Of a stretch of 64,000 nt of DNA, positions 1 through 9,313 are shown piece by piece. A program made the translations under genes and the position numbers. The stretch is from Janthinobacterium lividum (lineage in GTDB: Bacteria; Pseudomonadota; Gammaproteobacteria; Burkholderiales; Burkholderiaceae_D), in assembly GCF_023509035.1 (NCBI RefSeq), contig NZ_CP075583.1:2604001-2668000 (forward strand), given 5' to 3'. The notes under the pieces are model-generated. The model saw only the letters and a list, made by a program, of their open reading frames with translations, made no database searches and had not been told where the DNA came from. Every line of letters starts with the position of its first letter. Position 1 is the stretch's first letter.

Positions 1-269
1 ACTACTTTGGCGATGCCGCTGATTTCGAGCACTGCTGCACTTGCGATAATTGCCAGTCGCCGCCCGCGCTGGCCGCACCCATTACCCTGGACGAATTGCC
101 GCCTGCGCCCGTCCAGGCGCCGGCACCCCAGATCGCCGTCGGCAGCCGCGTGTGCGTGCCCCGCTACCAGATCGGCACCGTGCTGTCGGTGGCAGGCGAC
201 CAGGTCACCATTGCCTTTCCGGAAAACACCACGCGTACCTTCATGGCGGAATTCGTTGCCCCCGCGTGA
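1..269 (+). CDS. recQ: RecQ-like ATP-dependent DNA helicase, C-terminal fragment (5' end outside window)
   Basis: The window opens inside this gene; the reading frame begins at base 3 and stops at 267-269, giving about 88 residues. The fragment starts with YFGDADFEHCCTCDNCQ, which matches the cysteine-rich Zn-binding module that follows the helicase core in RecQ proteins. A Pro/Ala linker leads to a small beta-rich tail (GSRVCVPRYQIGTVLSV...FPENTTRTF) resembling a KOW/SH3-like fold; I see no HRDC domain. RecQ enzymes unwind DNA 3'-5' in recombination and repair. The neighbouring operon also concerns DNA repair, but the 87-base gap means co-transcription is only possible. Identity rests on the Zn-finger spacing, because the helicase motifs are not in view. 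Confidence 0.72.
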   Translation, partial: YFGDAADFEHCCTCDNCQSPPALAAPITLDELPPAPVQAPAPQIAVGSRVCVPRYQIGTVLSVAGDQVTIAFPENTTRTFMAEFVAPA

Positions 270-356
270 GGCCATGGTGCGCTGTCGAACAGTGATCTGG
301 CGCAAGAGCGTTAGAATCAGCCCATTCCAATGCGTTTTTTACATGGGGAGCAGGGC

Positions 357-1397
357 ATGGCAGACATGGTGGTGGTGCGCAAGGAAGGCTTGTATTGTGT
401 GCCGGGTCAGTTCTACATCGACCCGTGGCGCCCCGTCGAGCGCGCCATCATCACGCATGCGCACGCCGACCATGCGAGAGTCGGGCACCGGCATTACTTG
501 TGCGCCGCGCCCGGCGAGCAGGTGTTGCGCGCGCGCCTGGGCGCCGTTTCCATCCAGGGCCTCGCGTATGGCGACACCATCGAACACCACGGCGTGCAAG
601 TCTCGCTGCATCCGGCCGGCCACGTGCTGGGCTCGGCCCAGGTGCGCATGCGGCACGGCGGCGAAGTGTGGGTGGCGTCGGGCGACTACAAGCTGCAGCC
701 CGACCCCACTTGTGTACCGTTCGAGCCCGTGCGCTGCGACACCTTCATCACGGAATCGACTTTCGGCCTGCCCATCTACCGCTGGCAGGCGCCGCAGGAA
801 ATATATGATGACATCAACCAGTGGTGGCGCAGGAATGCGGCCGAAGGGCGCACCAGCGTGCTGTTCTGCTATGCCTTCGGCAAGGCGCAGCGCATCCTGG
901 CCGGCCTGGATGCCACCATCGGCCCCATCATCTGCCATGGCGCGGCGCAAGCCTTGACGCAGGTCTACCGCGAGTCCGGCGTGGCCTTGCCCGCCACCGT
1001 GATGGTGGGCGATGTGACGGACAAGGCGGCCCTGAAGACGGCGATGGTGATCGCGCCGCCGTCGGCGGCCGGTTCGCCGTGGATGAAGCGCTTCGGCGAC
1101 TACAGCGATGCGTTTGCCAGCGGCTGGATGCTGCTGCGCGGCGCGCGCCGGCGGCGTGGCGTGGACCGGGGCTTTGTCTTGTCCGACCATGCCGACTGGC
1201 CCGGCCTGATACAAGCCATCCAGGCCACGCAGGCCGAACGCATCATCGTCACGCATGGCTCGATTTCCGTGATGGTGCGCTGGCTGCAGCAAAACGGCTG
1301 GCAGGCGGGCGGCTTCGAGACGGAGTATGGCGATGACGAAGCCGATGACAGTGCGCCTGGTGCTTCCACTGCAGCGGAGGACGTCACCCATGCGTGA
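357..1397 (+). CDS. Ligase-associated DNA exonuclease (metallo-beta-lactamase/beta-CASP type)
   Basis: Predicted nuclease of about 346 aa. The signature HAHADHAR (HxHxDH) supplies metal ligands of the metallo-beta-lactamase fold, and later segments (SGDYKLQPDP, ITESTFGLPIY, SDHADWPGL) fit the RNase-J/beta-CASP-like exonucleases that occur beside bacterial ATP-dependent ligases. I chose ATG 357 over ATG 330 because GGGGAG at 345-350 lies six bases before it. The end overlaps the ligase start by eight bases, so the genes are translationally coupled. From family knowledge this enzyme trims DNA ends in the MBL-ligase-Lhr-MPE repair cassette. The exact substrate cannot be read from sequence. Confidence 0.88.
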   Translation: MADMVVVRKEGLYCVPGQFYIDPWRPVERAIITHAHADHARVGHRHYLCAAPGEQVLRARLGAVSIQGLAYGDTIEHHGVQVSLHPAGHVLGSAQVRMRHGGEVWVASGDYKLQPDPTCVPFEPVRCDTFITESTFGLPIYRWQAPQEIYDDINQWWRRNAAEGRTSVLFCYAFGKAQRILAGLDATIGPIICHGAAQALTQVYRESGVALPATVMVGDVTDKAALKTAMVIAPPSAAGSPWMKRFGDYSDAFASGWMLLRGARRRRGVDRGFVLSDHADWPGLIQAIQATQAERIIVTHGSISVMVRWLQQNGWQAGGFETEYGDDEADDSAPGASTAAEDVTHA

Positions 1398-3021
1398 CTT
1401 TGCCCGGCTCTACGGGGAACTCGACGAGACTACCTCCACCAGCCGCAAGCTGGCGGCGCTGCAAGCCTATTTTCGCGGCGCCTCGCCCGAGAATGCTGCC
1501 TGGGCCGTGTATTTCCTGGCCGGCGGCAAGCCGCGCCAGGCCGTGCCCACCAAGCTGCTGCGCGAGTATGCAACCGAAAGGGCGGGCCTCGATGCCTGGC
1601 TGTTCGACGAGGCGTATCACGCCGTGGGCGACCTGGCCGAAACCATCGCCCTGATCCTGCCCGCGCCCACCAGGCGCAGCGACATCGGCCTGGCCGAGTG
1701 GGTCGAGCGGCGCATCGCGCCCTTGCGTGGCGCAGCGCCCGACACCATCCGCGCCGACTTGCTGGCTTACTGGGACGAGCTGGAAACGCGCGAACGCTTC
1801 CTGCTGATCAAATTGATCGGCGGCGGCTTTCGCGTGGGCGTGTCGAAGCTGCTGGTGACGCGTGCGCTGGCATCCATCGCCGCCGTCGACAGCAAGCTGA
1901 TCGCCCAGCGCCTGATGGGCTGGACCGATGGCAAGGTCAGTCCCACGGGCGCGGGGTTTCTCACACTGATCGCCGCGCAGTCGGAGGGCGAACATGCGCT
2001 GCGCGGCGGCCAGCCTTACCCCTTCTTCCTGGCGCACCCCTTGCAGGCGGAGCCGGCGACACTGGGTGACATCGGCGCCTGGCTGGTCGAATGGAAATAC
2101 GATGGCATGCGTGCCCAGCTGCTGCGCCGCGAGGGCGTGAACTGGCTGTGGTCGCGCGGCGAGGAATTGATCATGGAGCGGTTTCCCGAACTGGCGCAGC
2201 TGGCCTTGGCCGAAGGCACCGTGCTCGATGGCGAAATCCTCGTCTGGCAGCCGGGCGACGTGCCGGCACCATTTGCCGATTTGCAACAGCGCATGGGGCG
2301 CAAGACTGTGTCGCCCAAGCTGCTGGCCGAGTTGCCGGCCGTGCTGGTGGCCTACGATGTGCTGGAACTCGATGGCGTGGATGTGCGCCAGCTGCCCCAG
2401 CTGGAGCGCCGCGCGCTGCTGGAAACCGTGGTGGCTGGCGTGAACGCTCCCGCGCTGCGTCTGTCGCCGCGCATCGAGGCGGCAAGCTGGGACGCGCTGG
2501 CGGCCATCCGCAGCGAATCGCGGGCGCGCGGCGTGGAAGGCTTGATGCTCAAGGCCGTGTCGGCCGCGTATGGCGTGGGCCGCACGAAAGACGTGGGCAC
2601 CTGGTGGAAATGGAAGATCGACCCGTATGCCATCGACGCCGTGCTGATCTACGCCCAGGCGGGCCACGGCCGGCGCGCGTCGCTGTACACGGACTACACG
2701 TTCGCCGTATGGGACAGTGAAACGGATGGCGAACGCAAGCTGGTGCCGTTCGCCAAGGCGTATTCGGGCCTCACGGATGCGGAAATTGGCCAGGTCGATG
2801 CCGTCATCCGCAAGACGACGATAGAAAAATTCGGCCCCGTGCGCAGCGTGCAGCCGACGATGGTGTTCGAGATCGGCTTCGAAGGCATTGCCGCGTCCAG
2901 CCGCCACAAGGCGGGCATCGCCGTACGCTTTCCCCGCATCCTGCGCCGGCGCGAAGACAAGGCCATCGCCGACGCGGATACCCTGGCCACCTTGAAGGCC
3001 ATGCTGGCGACCATCGCATGA
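1390..3021 (+). CDS. ATP-dependent DNA ligase (repair-cassette type)
   Basis: A 543-aa ligase that seals nicks using ATP, distinct from the NAD-dependent LigA used in replication. The nucleotidyltransferase motif [10 protein letters not shown] places the adenylated lysine at about residue 236. An all-helical N-terminal domain precedes it; later motifs include [15 protein letters not shown] and WWKWKIDP (motif V), and the protein ends in an OB-fold region. ATG 1390 has a strong GGAGG a few bases upstream and overlaps the exonuclease stop codon. A longer frame opening at 1327 is judged too long. The next gene (Lhr-type helicase) starts 10 bases after its stop, consistent with one operon. Confidence 0.92.
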   Translation: MRDFARLYGELDETTSTSRKLAALQAYFRGASPENAAWAVYFLAGGKPRQAVPTKLLREYATERAGLDAWLFDEAYHAVGDLAETIALILPAPTRRSDIGLAEWVERRIAPLRGAAPDTIRADLLAYWDELETRERFLLIKLIGGGFRVGVSKLLVTRALASIAAVDSKLIAQRLMGWTDGKVSPTGAGFLTLIAAQSEGEHALRGGQPYPFFLAHPLQAEPATLGDIGAWLVEWKYDGMRAQLLRREGVNWLWSRGEELIMERFPELAQLALAEGTVLDGEILVWQPGDVPAPFADLQQRMGRKTVSPKLLAELPAVLVAYDVLELDGVDVRQLPQLERRALLETVVAGVNAPALRLSPRIEAASWDALAAIRSESRARGVEGLMLKAVSAAYGVGRTKDVGTWWKWKIDPYAIDAVLIYAQAGHGRRASLYTDYTFAVWDSETDGERKLVPFAKAYSGLTDAEIGQVDAVIRKTTIEKFGPVRSVQPTMVFEIGFEGIAASSRHKAGIAVRFPRILRRREDKAIADADTLATLKAMLATIA

Positions 3022-3031
3022 AGGACGCCCC

Positions 3032-5497
3032 ATGAGCAAGAGCGCGCTGGCGCAGCGCATCGACGCGTGGTTTGCCGTGCGCGGCTGGTCCGTGTTTCCA
3101 TTCCAGCGGGCCGTCTGGCGGGCTGCCGCGCAGGGGCAGTCCGGCCTGCTGCATGCGAGTACGGGATCCGGCAAGACGTATGCCGTCTGGTTCGGCGCCT
3201 TGCTGCGCGCCGAGCGGCTGGCGCGCAAGGGGCGCAAGCAGGGTTTGCGCGTGCTGTGGATCACGCCCATGCGGGCGCTGGCGGCCGATACCGTGCGCGC
3301 CCTGCAAGCTTCGGGTGCGGAGCTCGCTCCCGGCTGGCGCATCGAGGCGCGCACGGGCGATACCAGCGCCGCGCAGCGGGCACGGCAGGCAAAGGCCTGG
3401 CCCGAGGTGCTCGTCACGACGCCGGAAAGCCTGTCCCTGATGCTGAGCCAGGTGGATGCCCAGGAACGTTTCAGCCTGCTGGAAGCGGTGATCGTCGATG
3501 AGTGGCATGAATTGATGGGCAGCAAGCGTGGCGTGCAGGTGCAGCTGGCCCTGGCCCGCTTGCGCCGCTGGAATGGCGCATTGATGACGTGGGGCCTGTC
3601 GGCCACCCTGGGCAATCTGCAGCAGGCGCAGGACGTGTTGCTGGGCGAGGAAAACGCCGGCGTGCTGGTGGAAGGCAAGGTCAAGAAGCGCATCCTCGTC
3701 GACAGTCTGATCCCCATCAATCCCACGCGCTTTCCCTGGGGCGGGCATTTGGGCATCCAGATGCTGCTGCCCTTGATCGCCGAGATCGAGGGCAGCGCCA
3801 CCACCCTGGTGTTTACGAATACGCGTTCGCAGGCCGAGCTGTGGTACCAGCATTTGCTCGATGCGCGCCCCGACTGGGCGGGCCTGATCGCCTTGCACCA
3901 CGGTTCGCTGGACCGCGAAGTGCGCGAGTGGGTCGAGCAGCACCTGAAAACGGGCGAACTGAAAGCCGTCGTGTGCACGTCCAGCCTGGACCTGGGCGTC
4001 GATTTCCTGCCCGTCGAACGCGTGCTGCAGGTGGGCAGCGCGAAAGGCATCGCGCGCCTGGTGCAGCGGGCCGGGCGCAGCGGCCACGCGCCGGGGCGCA
4101 TTTCGCGCGTCACCCTGGTGCCCACCAACAGCCTGGAATTGCTGGAAGCGGCGGCTGCCCGCGCGGCCTTGGCGCAGGGCCACCTGGAAGCGCGCCCCGT
4201 GCCGGACAAGCCGCTCGACGTGCTGGTGCAGCACCTGGTGACGATCGCCCTGGGCGGCGGCTTCGAGTCGCCGGCGCTGTATGGGGAAGTGCGTGGCGCC
4301 TGGTCGTATCGCCACCTGACAATGGACGAGTGGCAATGGGCGCTCGATTTCGTCGCGCGCGGCGGGCAAAGCCTGACCGTGTACCCGGAATACCGGCGCG
4401 TGCTGCCCGATGAGGCGGGCGTGTACCGCGTGCCGGACATGGCCCTGGCGCGGCGCCACCGCATGAGCATAGGCACCATCGTGTCGGAGGCGGCGATCCA
4501 GGTCAAGTTCCTCGGTGGCGGACGCATCGGCAGCATCGAGGAATCGTTCATCGCGCGCCTGAAGCAGGGCGACCATTTTTTGTTTGGCGGGCGCATCCTG
4601 GAATTCGTGCGCGTGCACGAGATGACTGCCTACGTGCGGCGCGCTACAGGCAGCCGCGGCGCCGTGCCGCGCTGGCAGGGCGGCAAGATGCCGCTGTCGT
4701 CGGAACTGGCGCACGCCGTGCTGGACCAGCTGCAGCTGGCGCAAGAGGGTCGTGCCAGCGGGCCGGAAATGCGCGCGCTGGCGCCGCTGCTGGCCATCCA
4801 GCAGGCATGGTCCAGCCTGCCCACGCGCGCCAGCCTCTTGCTCGAAACCTTGTCCAGCCGCGAAGGTCATCACCTGTTCGTGTATCCGTTCGCGGGTCGC
4901 TCGGTGCACCTGGGCTTGGCGTCCCTGCTGGCGTACCGCATCGCGCGCGTGCAGCCGGCCACCTTGTCGATCGCTGTCAACGACTATGGCTTTGAATTGC
5001 TGGGCGCGGACGATATCGATTTTGCGCCGCTGTTGACGGCCGCCAGCGGCGCCGATATTCCCCTGTTCACCACGGACAACTTGCTCGCAGACGTGCTGGC
5101 CAGCCTGAATGCGACGGAATTGTCGCAGCGGCGCTTCCGCGAAATTGCCCGCGTCGCCGGCCTCGTATTCCAGGGCTATCCGGGCCAGCCGAAAAGCGCG
5201 CGCCAGTTGCAGGCCTCGTCCTCGCTCTTCTTTGAAGTGTTCCGCAAGCACGATGCGGCCAATTTGCTGCTCACGCAGGCGCAGCGCGAAGTGCTGGAAC
5301 AGGAACTGGAGCTGACGCGCTTGCGCGCCACCTTGCGCGAGTTGCATGGACGGCGGATTTCCCTGCAACCGTTGGAGCGCGCCTCGCCCTTTGCCTTCGG
5401 CCTGATGGTCGAGCGCTTCCGCGAACAGCTGACGACGGAAAAGCTGTCGGACCGGGTGGCACGGCTGGTCAGCGCGCTGGAAAAGGCGGCCGCATGA
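3032..5497 (+). CDS. Ligase-associated DEAD/DEAH-box helicase (Lhr-Core type)
   Basis: An 821-aa superfamily 2 helicase. Walker A is STGSGKT with its lysine at residue 48; Walker B is VDEWHELMG with D156-E-W-H, the DExH variant typical of Lhr. Motif III (GLSATLGN), motif IV ([12 protein letters not shown]), motif V ([11 protein letters not shown]) and motif VI (QRAGRSGH) follow in order, then the winged-helix and Lhr-specific C-terminal region. Lhr-Core enzymes translocate 3'-5' on ssDNA and unwind RNA:DNA hybrids (family knowledge). The stop overlaps the next start as ATGA, indicating coupled translation with pdeM. Confidence 0.92.
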   Translation: MSKSALAQRIDAWFAVRGWSVFPFQRAVWRAAAQGQSGLLHASTGSGKTYAVWFGALLRAERLARKGRKQGLRVLWITPMRALAADTVRALQASGAELAPGWRIEARTGDTSAAQRARQAKAWPEVLVTTPESLSLMLSQVDAQERFSLLEAVIVDEWHELMGSKRGVQVQLALARLRRWNGALMTWGLSATLGNLQQAQDVLLGEENAGVLVEGKVKKRILVDSLIPINPTRFPWGGHLGIQMLLPLIAEIEGSATTLVFTNTRSQAELWYQHLLDARPDWAGLIALHHGSLDREVREWVEQHLKTGELKAVVCTSSLDLGVDFLPVERVLQVGSAKGIARLVQRAGRSGHAPGRISRVTLVPTNSLELLEAAAARAALAQGHLEARPVPDKPLDVLVQHLVTIALGGGFESPALYGEVRGAWSYRHLTMDEWQWALDFVARGGQSLTVYPEYRRVLPDEAGVYRVPDMALARRHRMSIGTIVSEAAIQVKFLGGGRIGSIEESFIARLKQGDHFLFGGRILEFVRVHEMTAYVRRATGSRGAVPRWQGGKMPLSSELAHAVLDQLQLAQEGRASGPEMRALAPLLAIQQAWSSLPTRASLLLETLSSREGHHLFVYPFAGRSVHLGLASLLAYRIARVQPATLSIAVNDYGFELLGADDIDFAPLLTAASGADIPLFTTDNLLADVLASLNATELSQRRFREIARVAGLVFQGYPGQPKSARQLQASSSLFFEVFRKHDAANLLLTQAQREVLEQELELTRLRATLRELHGRRISLQPLERASPFAFGLMVERFREQLTTEKLSDRVARLVSALEKAAA

Positions 5498-6126
5498 GCG
5501 GGCAGCGGCAAGCGCACTGCGTGGTGGAACTGGCGGGCGAAGCAGTCTGGCTGCTGGCGCACAAGGCCATATATTGGCCGGCGCGCAAGATGCTGATCAT
5601 CGCCGACATTCATTTCGGCAAGGCGGCCGCCTTCCGTGCGCTGGGCGTGCCCGTGCCGCGCGGCACCACCACGCAAAACCTGCTGGCGCTTGACGCCTTG
5701 CTGGCCATGTATGCCTGCGAGGAAATCGTCTTTCTCGGCGACTTTCTGCACGCGCGCGCCGCGCATGCGGCCGCCACCGTGGCCGCCATGCTGGCCTGGC
5801 GCGCGCGCCATCGGGACGTGCGCCTGACGGTGGTGCGCGGCAACCACGATGCGCATGCGGGCGATCCGGCCACCGCGCTGGGTATCAGCATGGTGAATGA
5901 GCCGCACCAAGTGGGCAAGCTGTCGTTCTGCCATCACCCGGACACCGTCGCGCCCGGCTATGTGCTGGCCGGACACGTGCATCCTGTATTTCACTTGCGC
6001 GCTGAGCGGGGCGGCTTGCGCCTGCCGTGTTTCCTGCTGGGCCAGCAGCGCGCCATCCTGCCCTCGTTTGGCGCCTTTACGGGGGGCATGCGGTGCGGCC
6101 AGCCGCTGGCGAGCGCGTGTATGTGA
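5494..6126 (+). CDS. pdeM: Ligase-associated DNA-damage-response endonuclease PdeM (metallophosphoesterase)
   Basis: A 210-aa calcineurin-like phosphoesterase. All expected metal motifs are visible: IADIHFGK (DxH), LGDFLHAR (GD), VRGNHDAH (GNHD) and LAGHVHP (GHxH). Related bacterial MPE proteins are Mn-dependent nucleases encoded with an exonuclease, a ligase and an Lhr helicase. The ATG overlaps the helicase stop by four bases. It is the last gene of the repair operon; the following 234 bases contain no gene and no clear terminator. Confidence 0.9.
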   Translation: MSGQRQAHCVVELAGEAVWLLAHKAIYWPARKMLIIADIHFGKAAAFRALGVPVPRGTTTQNLLALDALLAMYACEEIVFLGDFLHARAAHAAATVAAMLAWRARHRDVRLTVVRGNHDAHAGDPATALGISMVNEPHQVGKLSFCHHPDTVAPGYVLAGHVHPVFHLRAERGGLRLPCFLLGQQRAILPSFGAFTGGMRCGQPLASACM

Positions 6127-6360
6127 CGACCGACGCGGCGATTTTTCCGCTACCCGCTAACTGCTGAGTGTTTGGTACTATTGGTGGAAAACTGAAAGTA
6201 ACTACGCTACCGTGGGCGGGACTCATCCTACATGCGCTCTTGCCATCCTCCTATTTCTTGTGCCCCATGTGCGCACTAAGATGAGGGTTCCCTTGCCGTG
6301 CGAGGGGGAAGAATTGCATGGTTTGCACTGTTTCTGATTCCATTGATCAAGGAGATCATC

Positions 6361-6732
6361 ATGGCCACATCGAGCGACAATAAACAGCAAGGTAGTAAAA
6401 CCAGTAGCAGCAGCGGCGGCAACAAGCAAAGCGATACCAGCAAACGTGGCTTTGCTTCCATGGATCCTGCCCAGCAGCGCGAAATCGCCAGCGAAGGCGG
6501 ACGTGCCGCGCATGAAAAGGGCACGGCACATGAATTCACGTCGGAAGAGGCACGCCGCGCAGGCAGCCAAAGCCACAAGAACGATGCCAACCGGCAAAGC
6601 GCCGGTAGCTCCGGTGGTGCGCGCGACAATGCCAGCATGAAGCCGGATGGCAACCGCGGCAGTGGCAACAAGCAAAGCGGCGGTTCGGGTTCCAGCTCAG
6701 GTTCCAGCTCGGGTTCGCGCAACAAGCAATAG
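6361..6732 (+). CDS. KGG-motif stress-induced protein
   Basis: A 123-aa very hydrophilic protein, rich in Ser, Gly, Asn and Gln. The central segment RGFASMDPAQQREIASEGG followed by RAAHEKGTAHEF and EEARRAGSQS matches the repeated KGG/'con-10' motif of small general-stress proteins such as YciG. Low-complexity Ser/Gly tails flank it (GSGSSSGSSSGS near the end). ATG 6361 is preceded by AAGGAG at 6349-6354. The family is linked to stress and stationary phase, but its molecular role is unclear. It probably forms its own unit: an inverted repeat follows at 6751-6784. Confidence 0.82.
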   Translation: MATSSDNKQQGSKTSSSSGGNKQSDTSKRGFASMDPAQQREIASEGGRAAHEKGTAHEFTSEEARRAGSQSHKNDANRQSAGSSGGARDNASMKPDGNRGSGNKQSGGSGSSSGSSSGSRNKQ

Positions 6733-6750
6733 CAAGCAGTCGCACTGATC

Positions 6751-6784
6751 ATGGCCAGCGGCAGGCAGGCACGCCGCTGGTCAT
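6751..6784 (+). terminator. Inverted repeat after the KGG gene, possible terminator
   Basis: ATGGCCAGCGGC (6751-6762) and GCCGCTGGTCAT (6773-6784) form a stable stem with one mismatch. No T-run follows, so intrinsic termination is uncertain; it could also stabilise the mRNA 3' end. Confidence 0.35.
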
Positions 6785-6923
6785 GACCGCACCTTTCCCA
6801 TAGCCGCAAAATTTTGATGCAATGCAGCAGGCATGGACTATGATGAATGAGCTGCGTCGGCAATGTGCAATCACCTGGCAACCACCTCGCAGTCAACTCG
6901 CATAGATGATCAGGGAGAAGATA

Positions 6924-7187
6924 ATGGGCAACTCGAATACGCCGCAACCGGGCAATAGCCAGGGCGACACGCCATCCACGGCGGGTAGCAAGCAAAGCAC
7001 GGCCGACTTGGCTGAGAGTTTTGTGCTGGTCGATAGCGAGCAAGGCCTCGATATCGGCGACGATCTGTTTTCCATCGGCGAAGTGCGGCGTGCCGACCGC
7101 TTGCCACATCACCAGTCCGGCTCGGCAGGGCAGAGCCGGCAGAGCGCCGACGATGCGCCAGACACCACGGGCAGTACGGGCGTCTGA
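6924..7187 (+). CDS. Small hydrophilic hypothetical protein
   Basis: An 87-aa acidic, Ser/Gln/Gly-rich protein that I do not recognise. It begins MGNSNTPQPGNSQGD and holds one less disordered stretch (ADLAESFVLVDSEQGLDIGDDLFSIGEVRR) before a low-complexity tail. ATG 6924 was preferred to ATG 6906 because AGGGAG at 6912-6917 is well placed. Composition resembles the neighbouring KGG stress protein, so a shared stress role is possible but is only inference. No domain, signal peptide or membrane segment is visible. Confidence 0.55.
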   Translation: MGNSNTPQPGNSQGDTPSTAGSKQSTADLAESFVLVDSEQGLDIGDDLFSIGEVRRADRLPHHQSGSAGQSRQSADDAPDTTGSTGV

Positions 7188-7320
7188 GTTTCCCTTCCTG
7201 ACTGTTTGGTAATCCCTGCAGGGCCAGCTGCCAGACGTGTTCGCGCACGCCGGCTGGCCATTCCCCCACGCGGAGGACTAAGGCCGCTGCTTGTTGGCGC
7301 CTGCAATATTGGCGACTTGG

Positions 7321-7818
7321 CTACAGGTCGATTCGTCCGTGTTCGCCTAGCTCCTTCGGCGTCTCCCCCGTGATGGCGGCCTTGGCCATTTCATAGAATT
7401 GCATCATCTTGCTGGCGCTGCTATCCCAGTATTCGGCCGATTGGATGGTCACCTTGATCAGCGACAGCTTCGGATCGTCGAGTCCACCCGGAAACCAGGC
7501 TTTTACCAGCGGGTTCCACAATTCCTCCGCCTTGGTGCGGTCTTTCAGCAGCTGCGCGTGGCCGCAGACGGACACATACAGGCTGTCGCCCGTGTCGACG
7601 AAGCTGACGTTGACTTGTGGATTGTTCGGCAAATCGCGCGTATAAGCCGCCTCGTCCGAAACAAAGAACCAGATATGCCCTTCGCTATCGACCTGCTGCT
7701 GCGTCAGTGGCCGGCTGGTGAGGGTGCGCATGTCGTCGCTGGTGGTCAGCATGCCGAATTTGACGTCCTTGATCCTGGCCGCGATGCTGGCCAGTTGTTC
7801 GCTGGAATACGTTTGCAT
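7321..7818 (-). CDS. Pyridoxamine 5'-phosphate oxidase-like FMN-binding protein (general stress protein 26 type)
   Basis: A 165-aa split-barrel flavin-binding protein. The N-terminal strand KFGMLTTSDDMRTLTSRPL, then GHIWFFVSDEAAYTRDL and VNVSFVDTGDSLYVSVCGHAQLL, follow the pattern of the PNPOx-like 'general stress protein 26' family; the C-terminal half (LWNPLVKAWFPGGLDDPKLSLIKV) is also typical. The start at 7818 has CAGGAG just upstream; an in-frame start at 7869 lacks one. Such proteins bind FMN or FAD, but their substrates are mostly unknown. It is convergent with the hypothetical gene at 6924 and divergent from the Fur-controlled operon. Confidence 0.85.
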   Translation of the reverse strand: MQTYSSEQLASIAARIKDVKFGMLTTSDDMRTLTSRPLTQQQVDSEGHIWFFVSDEAAYTRDLPNNPQVNVSFVDTGDSLYVSVCGHAQLLKDRTKAEELWNPLVKAWFPGGLDDPKLSLIKVTIQSAEYWDSSASKMMQFYEMAKAAITGETPKELGEHGRIDL

Positions 7819-7973
7819 GGTGTGCTCCTGTTTGTTTGTCCTGAACAACAGCATAAGCGGGCCTTGCACGCGGCTCTGTACGGCAGCTTACGTAGCGGCG
7901 CGCATGATCGCTGTCGCGCCGTGTATGTTTCAAAGCTGTTACAAAACGCTGGCCCGGCGGGGCGCCCCATGTA

Positions 7974-8007
7974 TTGACTTAATAAATGATAATCATTATC
8001 ATTTATT
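7974..8007 (+). promoter_or_regulatory. Promoter with overlapping Fur box for the iron-reductase operon
   Basis: Bases 7981-8007 form a 27-base palindrome, perfect apart from its central base; its core GATAATCATTATC matches the Fur consensus. A likely -35 (TTGACT, 7974-7979) and -10 (TATCAT, 7998-8003, 18-base spacer) are covered by the box, so iron-loaded Fur would block RNA polymerase. The first gene starts at 8099 after a leader of about 90 bases. Confidence 0.9.
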
Positions 8008-8098
8008 GGATTGATGGGTATGAACTTTGATTGAAGGATGGGAATGAAGCACACTGACTTGTCGCGCCACCTGGCTCGCTCCTTGCCGGGAGCGAACT

Positions 8099-8752
8099 AT
8101 GGGTAATGCGGGCGCTGCAGACAAGGCCAAGAACAACGCCAGCCGCGCCGTCTGGCTGAAGAATTTGCACCAATGGCACTGGATCAGCTCGGCGCTTTGC
8201 CTGCTGGGCATGTTTCTGTTCGCCATCACCGGCATCACCCTGAACCACGCTGGCCAGATCGAAGCCAAGCCGTCGATCACGCGCCAGAAGGCGGAATTGC
8301 CGGCGCCCCTCGTTACGGAACTGGCCGCCTATGCCGCCAAGCATGATGGCGCCAACGCGCCCATGCCGGCCGCCGCCGAGACCTGGCTCAAGCAGCAATG
8401 GTCGCTCAACGCGGGCGGGCGTCCCGCCGAATGGTCGATCGACGAAGTGTATCTGCCGCTGCCCAAGGCGGGCGGTGACGCCTGGGTGCGCATTGGCCTG
8501 GAAGACGGGGCCGCAGAATATGAATTGACGGACCGGGGCTGGGTGTCCTGGCTCAACGACGTGCACAAGGGCCGCAACACGGGTGTGGCCTGGAGCTGGT
8601 TCATCGACATTTTTGCTGGCGCCTGCATCGTGTTTTGTCTGACGGGTTTATTGATTTTGAAGTTCCACGCGGCCAACCGGCCATTTACCTGGCCGATGGT
8701 TGGCCTCGGTATCTTGATACCCTGCGCGATCGCCTTGCTGTTTATTCACTGA
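8099..8752 (+). CDS. PepSY-associated transmembrane protein (putative haem-binding electron carrier)
   Basis: A 217-aa inner-membrane protein. Hydrophobic segments lie at about residues 28-49 (SSALCLLGMFLFAITGI), 162-187 and 194-216, enclosing a periplasmic loop of about 110 residues. Histidines near the membrane faces (LHQWHW, LNHAGQ, LNDVHKG) are typical of PepSY-TM proteins, where they can ligate haem b. The start at 8099 follows GGGAGCG at 8085-8091. As first gene of the Fur-controlled operon it is the likely conduit carrying electrons from the cytosolic reductase encoded at 11222 to the periplasmic flavoprotein encoded next. The role is inferred from family and context. Confidence 0.85.
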   Translation: MGNAGAADKAKNNASRAVWLKNLHQWHWISSALCLLGMFLFAITGITLNHAGQIEAKPSITRQKAELPAPLVTELAAYAAKHDGANAPMPAAAETWLKQQWSLNAGGRPAEWSIDEVYLPLPKAGGDAWVRIGLEDGAAEYELTDRGWVSWLNDVHKGRNTGVAWSWFIDIFAGACIVFCLTGLLILKFHAANRPFTWPMVGLGILIPCAIALLFIH

Positions 8753-8785
8753 TCGTTTTTCCTTTTTCCTTTTTACAGGCACACC

Positions 8786-9301
8786 ATGAAATTACGCTAC
8801 TCCCTGGCGCTTGGCCTTCCCCTGATCGGCACTTCGGCAATGGCGGCCGACCTGGCCCTCAAGCTTGAAATTCCGCAACTGAACGTGGCGGAATATCACC
8901 GTCCCTACGTGGCGGCGTGGCTGGAAACGGCCGATCAAAAGGTCGTCGGCAACTTGACGGTGCTGTATGACGTGAAAAAGAAGGACAAGGCGGGAGAAAA
9001 ATGGCTGAAGGACATGCGCCAATGGTGGCGCAAGAGTGGCCGCGACCTGGCTATGCCCGTTGACGGCGTCAGCGGCGCCACGCGTGCGCCGGGCGAACAT
9101 ACCCTGACTTTCCCCGGCGCCAAGGCCTTGCTCGACAAGCTGCCGGCCGGCGAATACCAGGTGGTGGTGGAAGCGGCGCGCGAAGCGGGCGGACGCGAAC
9201 TGGTGCGCGTGCCGTTCCAGTGGCCGTTGAAATCGGCCCAGTCCGTTCCTGCCAAGGGCAAGGAAGAACTCGGCAATGTCGTCGTCCAACTCAAACCTTA
9301 A
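8786..9301 (+). CDS. DUF2271 periplasmic protein with ApbE flavinylation motif
   Basis: A 171-aa exported protein. The signal peptide is MKLRYSLALGLPLIGTSAMA, cleaved before ADLALKLE. The mature part matches DUF2271, including RPYVAAWLE and the Trp/Arg-rich WLKDMRQWWRKSGRD. Residues 93-100 read DGVSGATR, the ApbE target pattern (D-x-x-S/T-G-A-T/S), predicting FMN linked by a phosphoester to Thr99. The flavin transferase itself is encoded two genes downstream. Inferred role: a covalent-flavin electron carrier in the periplasm that passes electrons to ferric iron or a ferric chelate. It lies 33 bases after the PepSY gene and 12 bases before the DUF4198 gene. Confidence 0.9.
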   Translation: MKLRYSLALGLPLIGTSAMAADLALKLEIPQLNVAEYHRPYVAAWLETADQKVVGNLTVLYDVKKKDKAGEKWLKDMRQWWRKSGRDLAMPVDGVSGATRAPGEHTLTFPGAKALLDKLPAGEYQVVVEAAREAGGRELVRVPFQWPLKSAQSVPAKGKEELGNVVVQLKP

Positions 9302-9313
9302 GGCGCCTCTACC

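Noticed and set aside
283..292. CTGTCGAACAG taken as an SOS box before the repair operon
   Set aside because: The spacing between CTGT and ACAG is only three bases; LexA needs eight.
1384..5368. Very long minus-strand open frames opposite the ligase and helicase genes (up to about 1,070 codons)
   Set aside because: High-GC shadow frames: no family resemblance, repetitive Arg/Ala/Gln/His content, and fully antisense to well-recognised genes.
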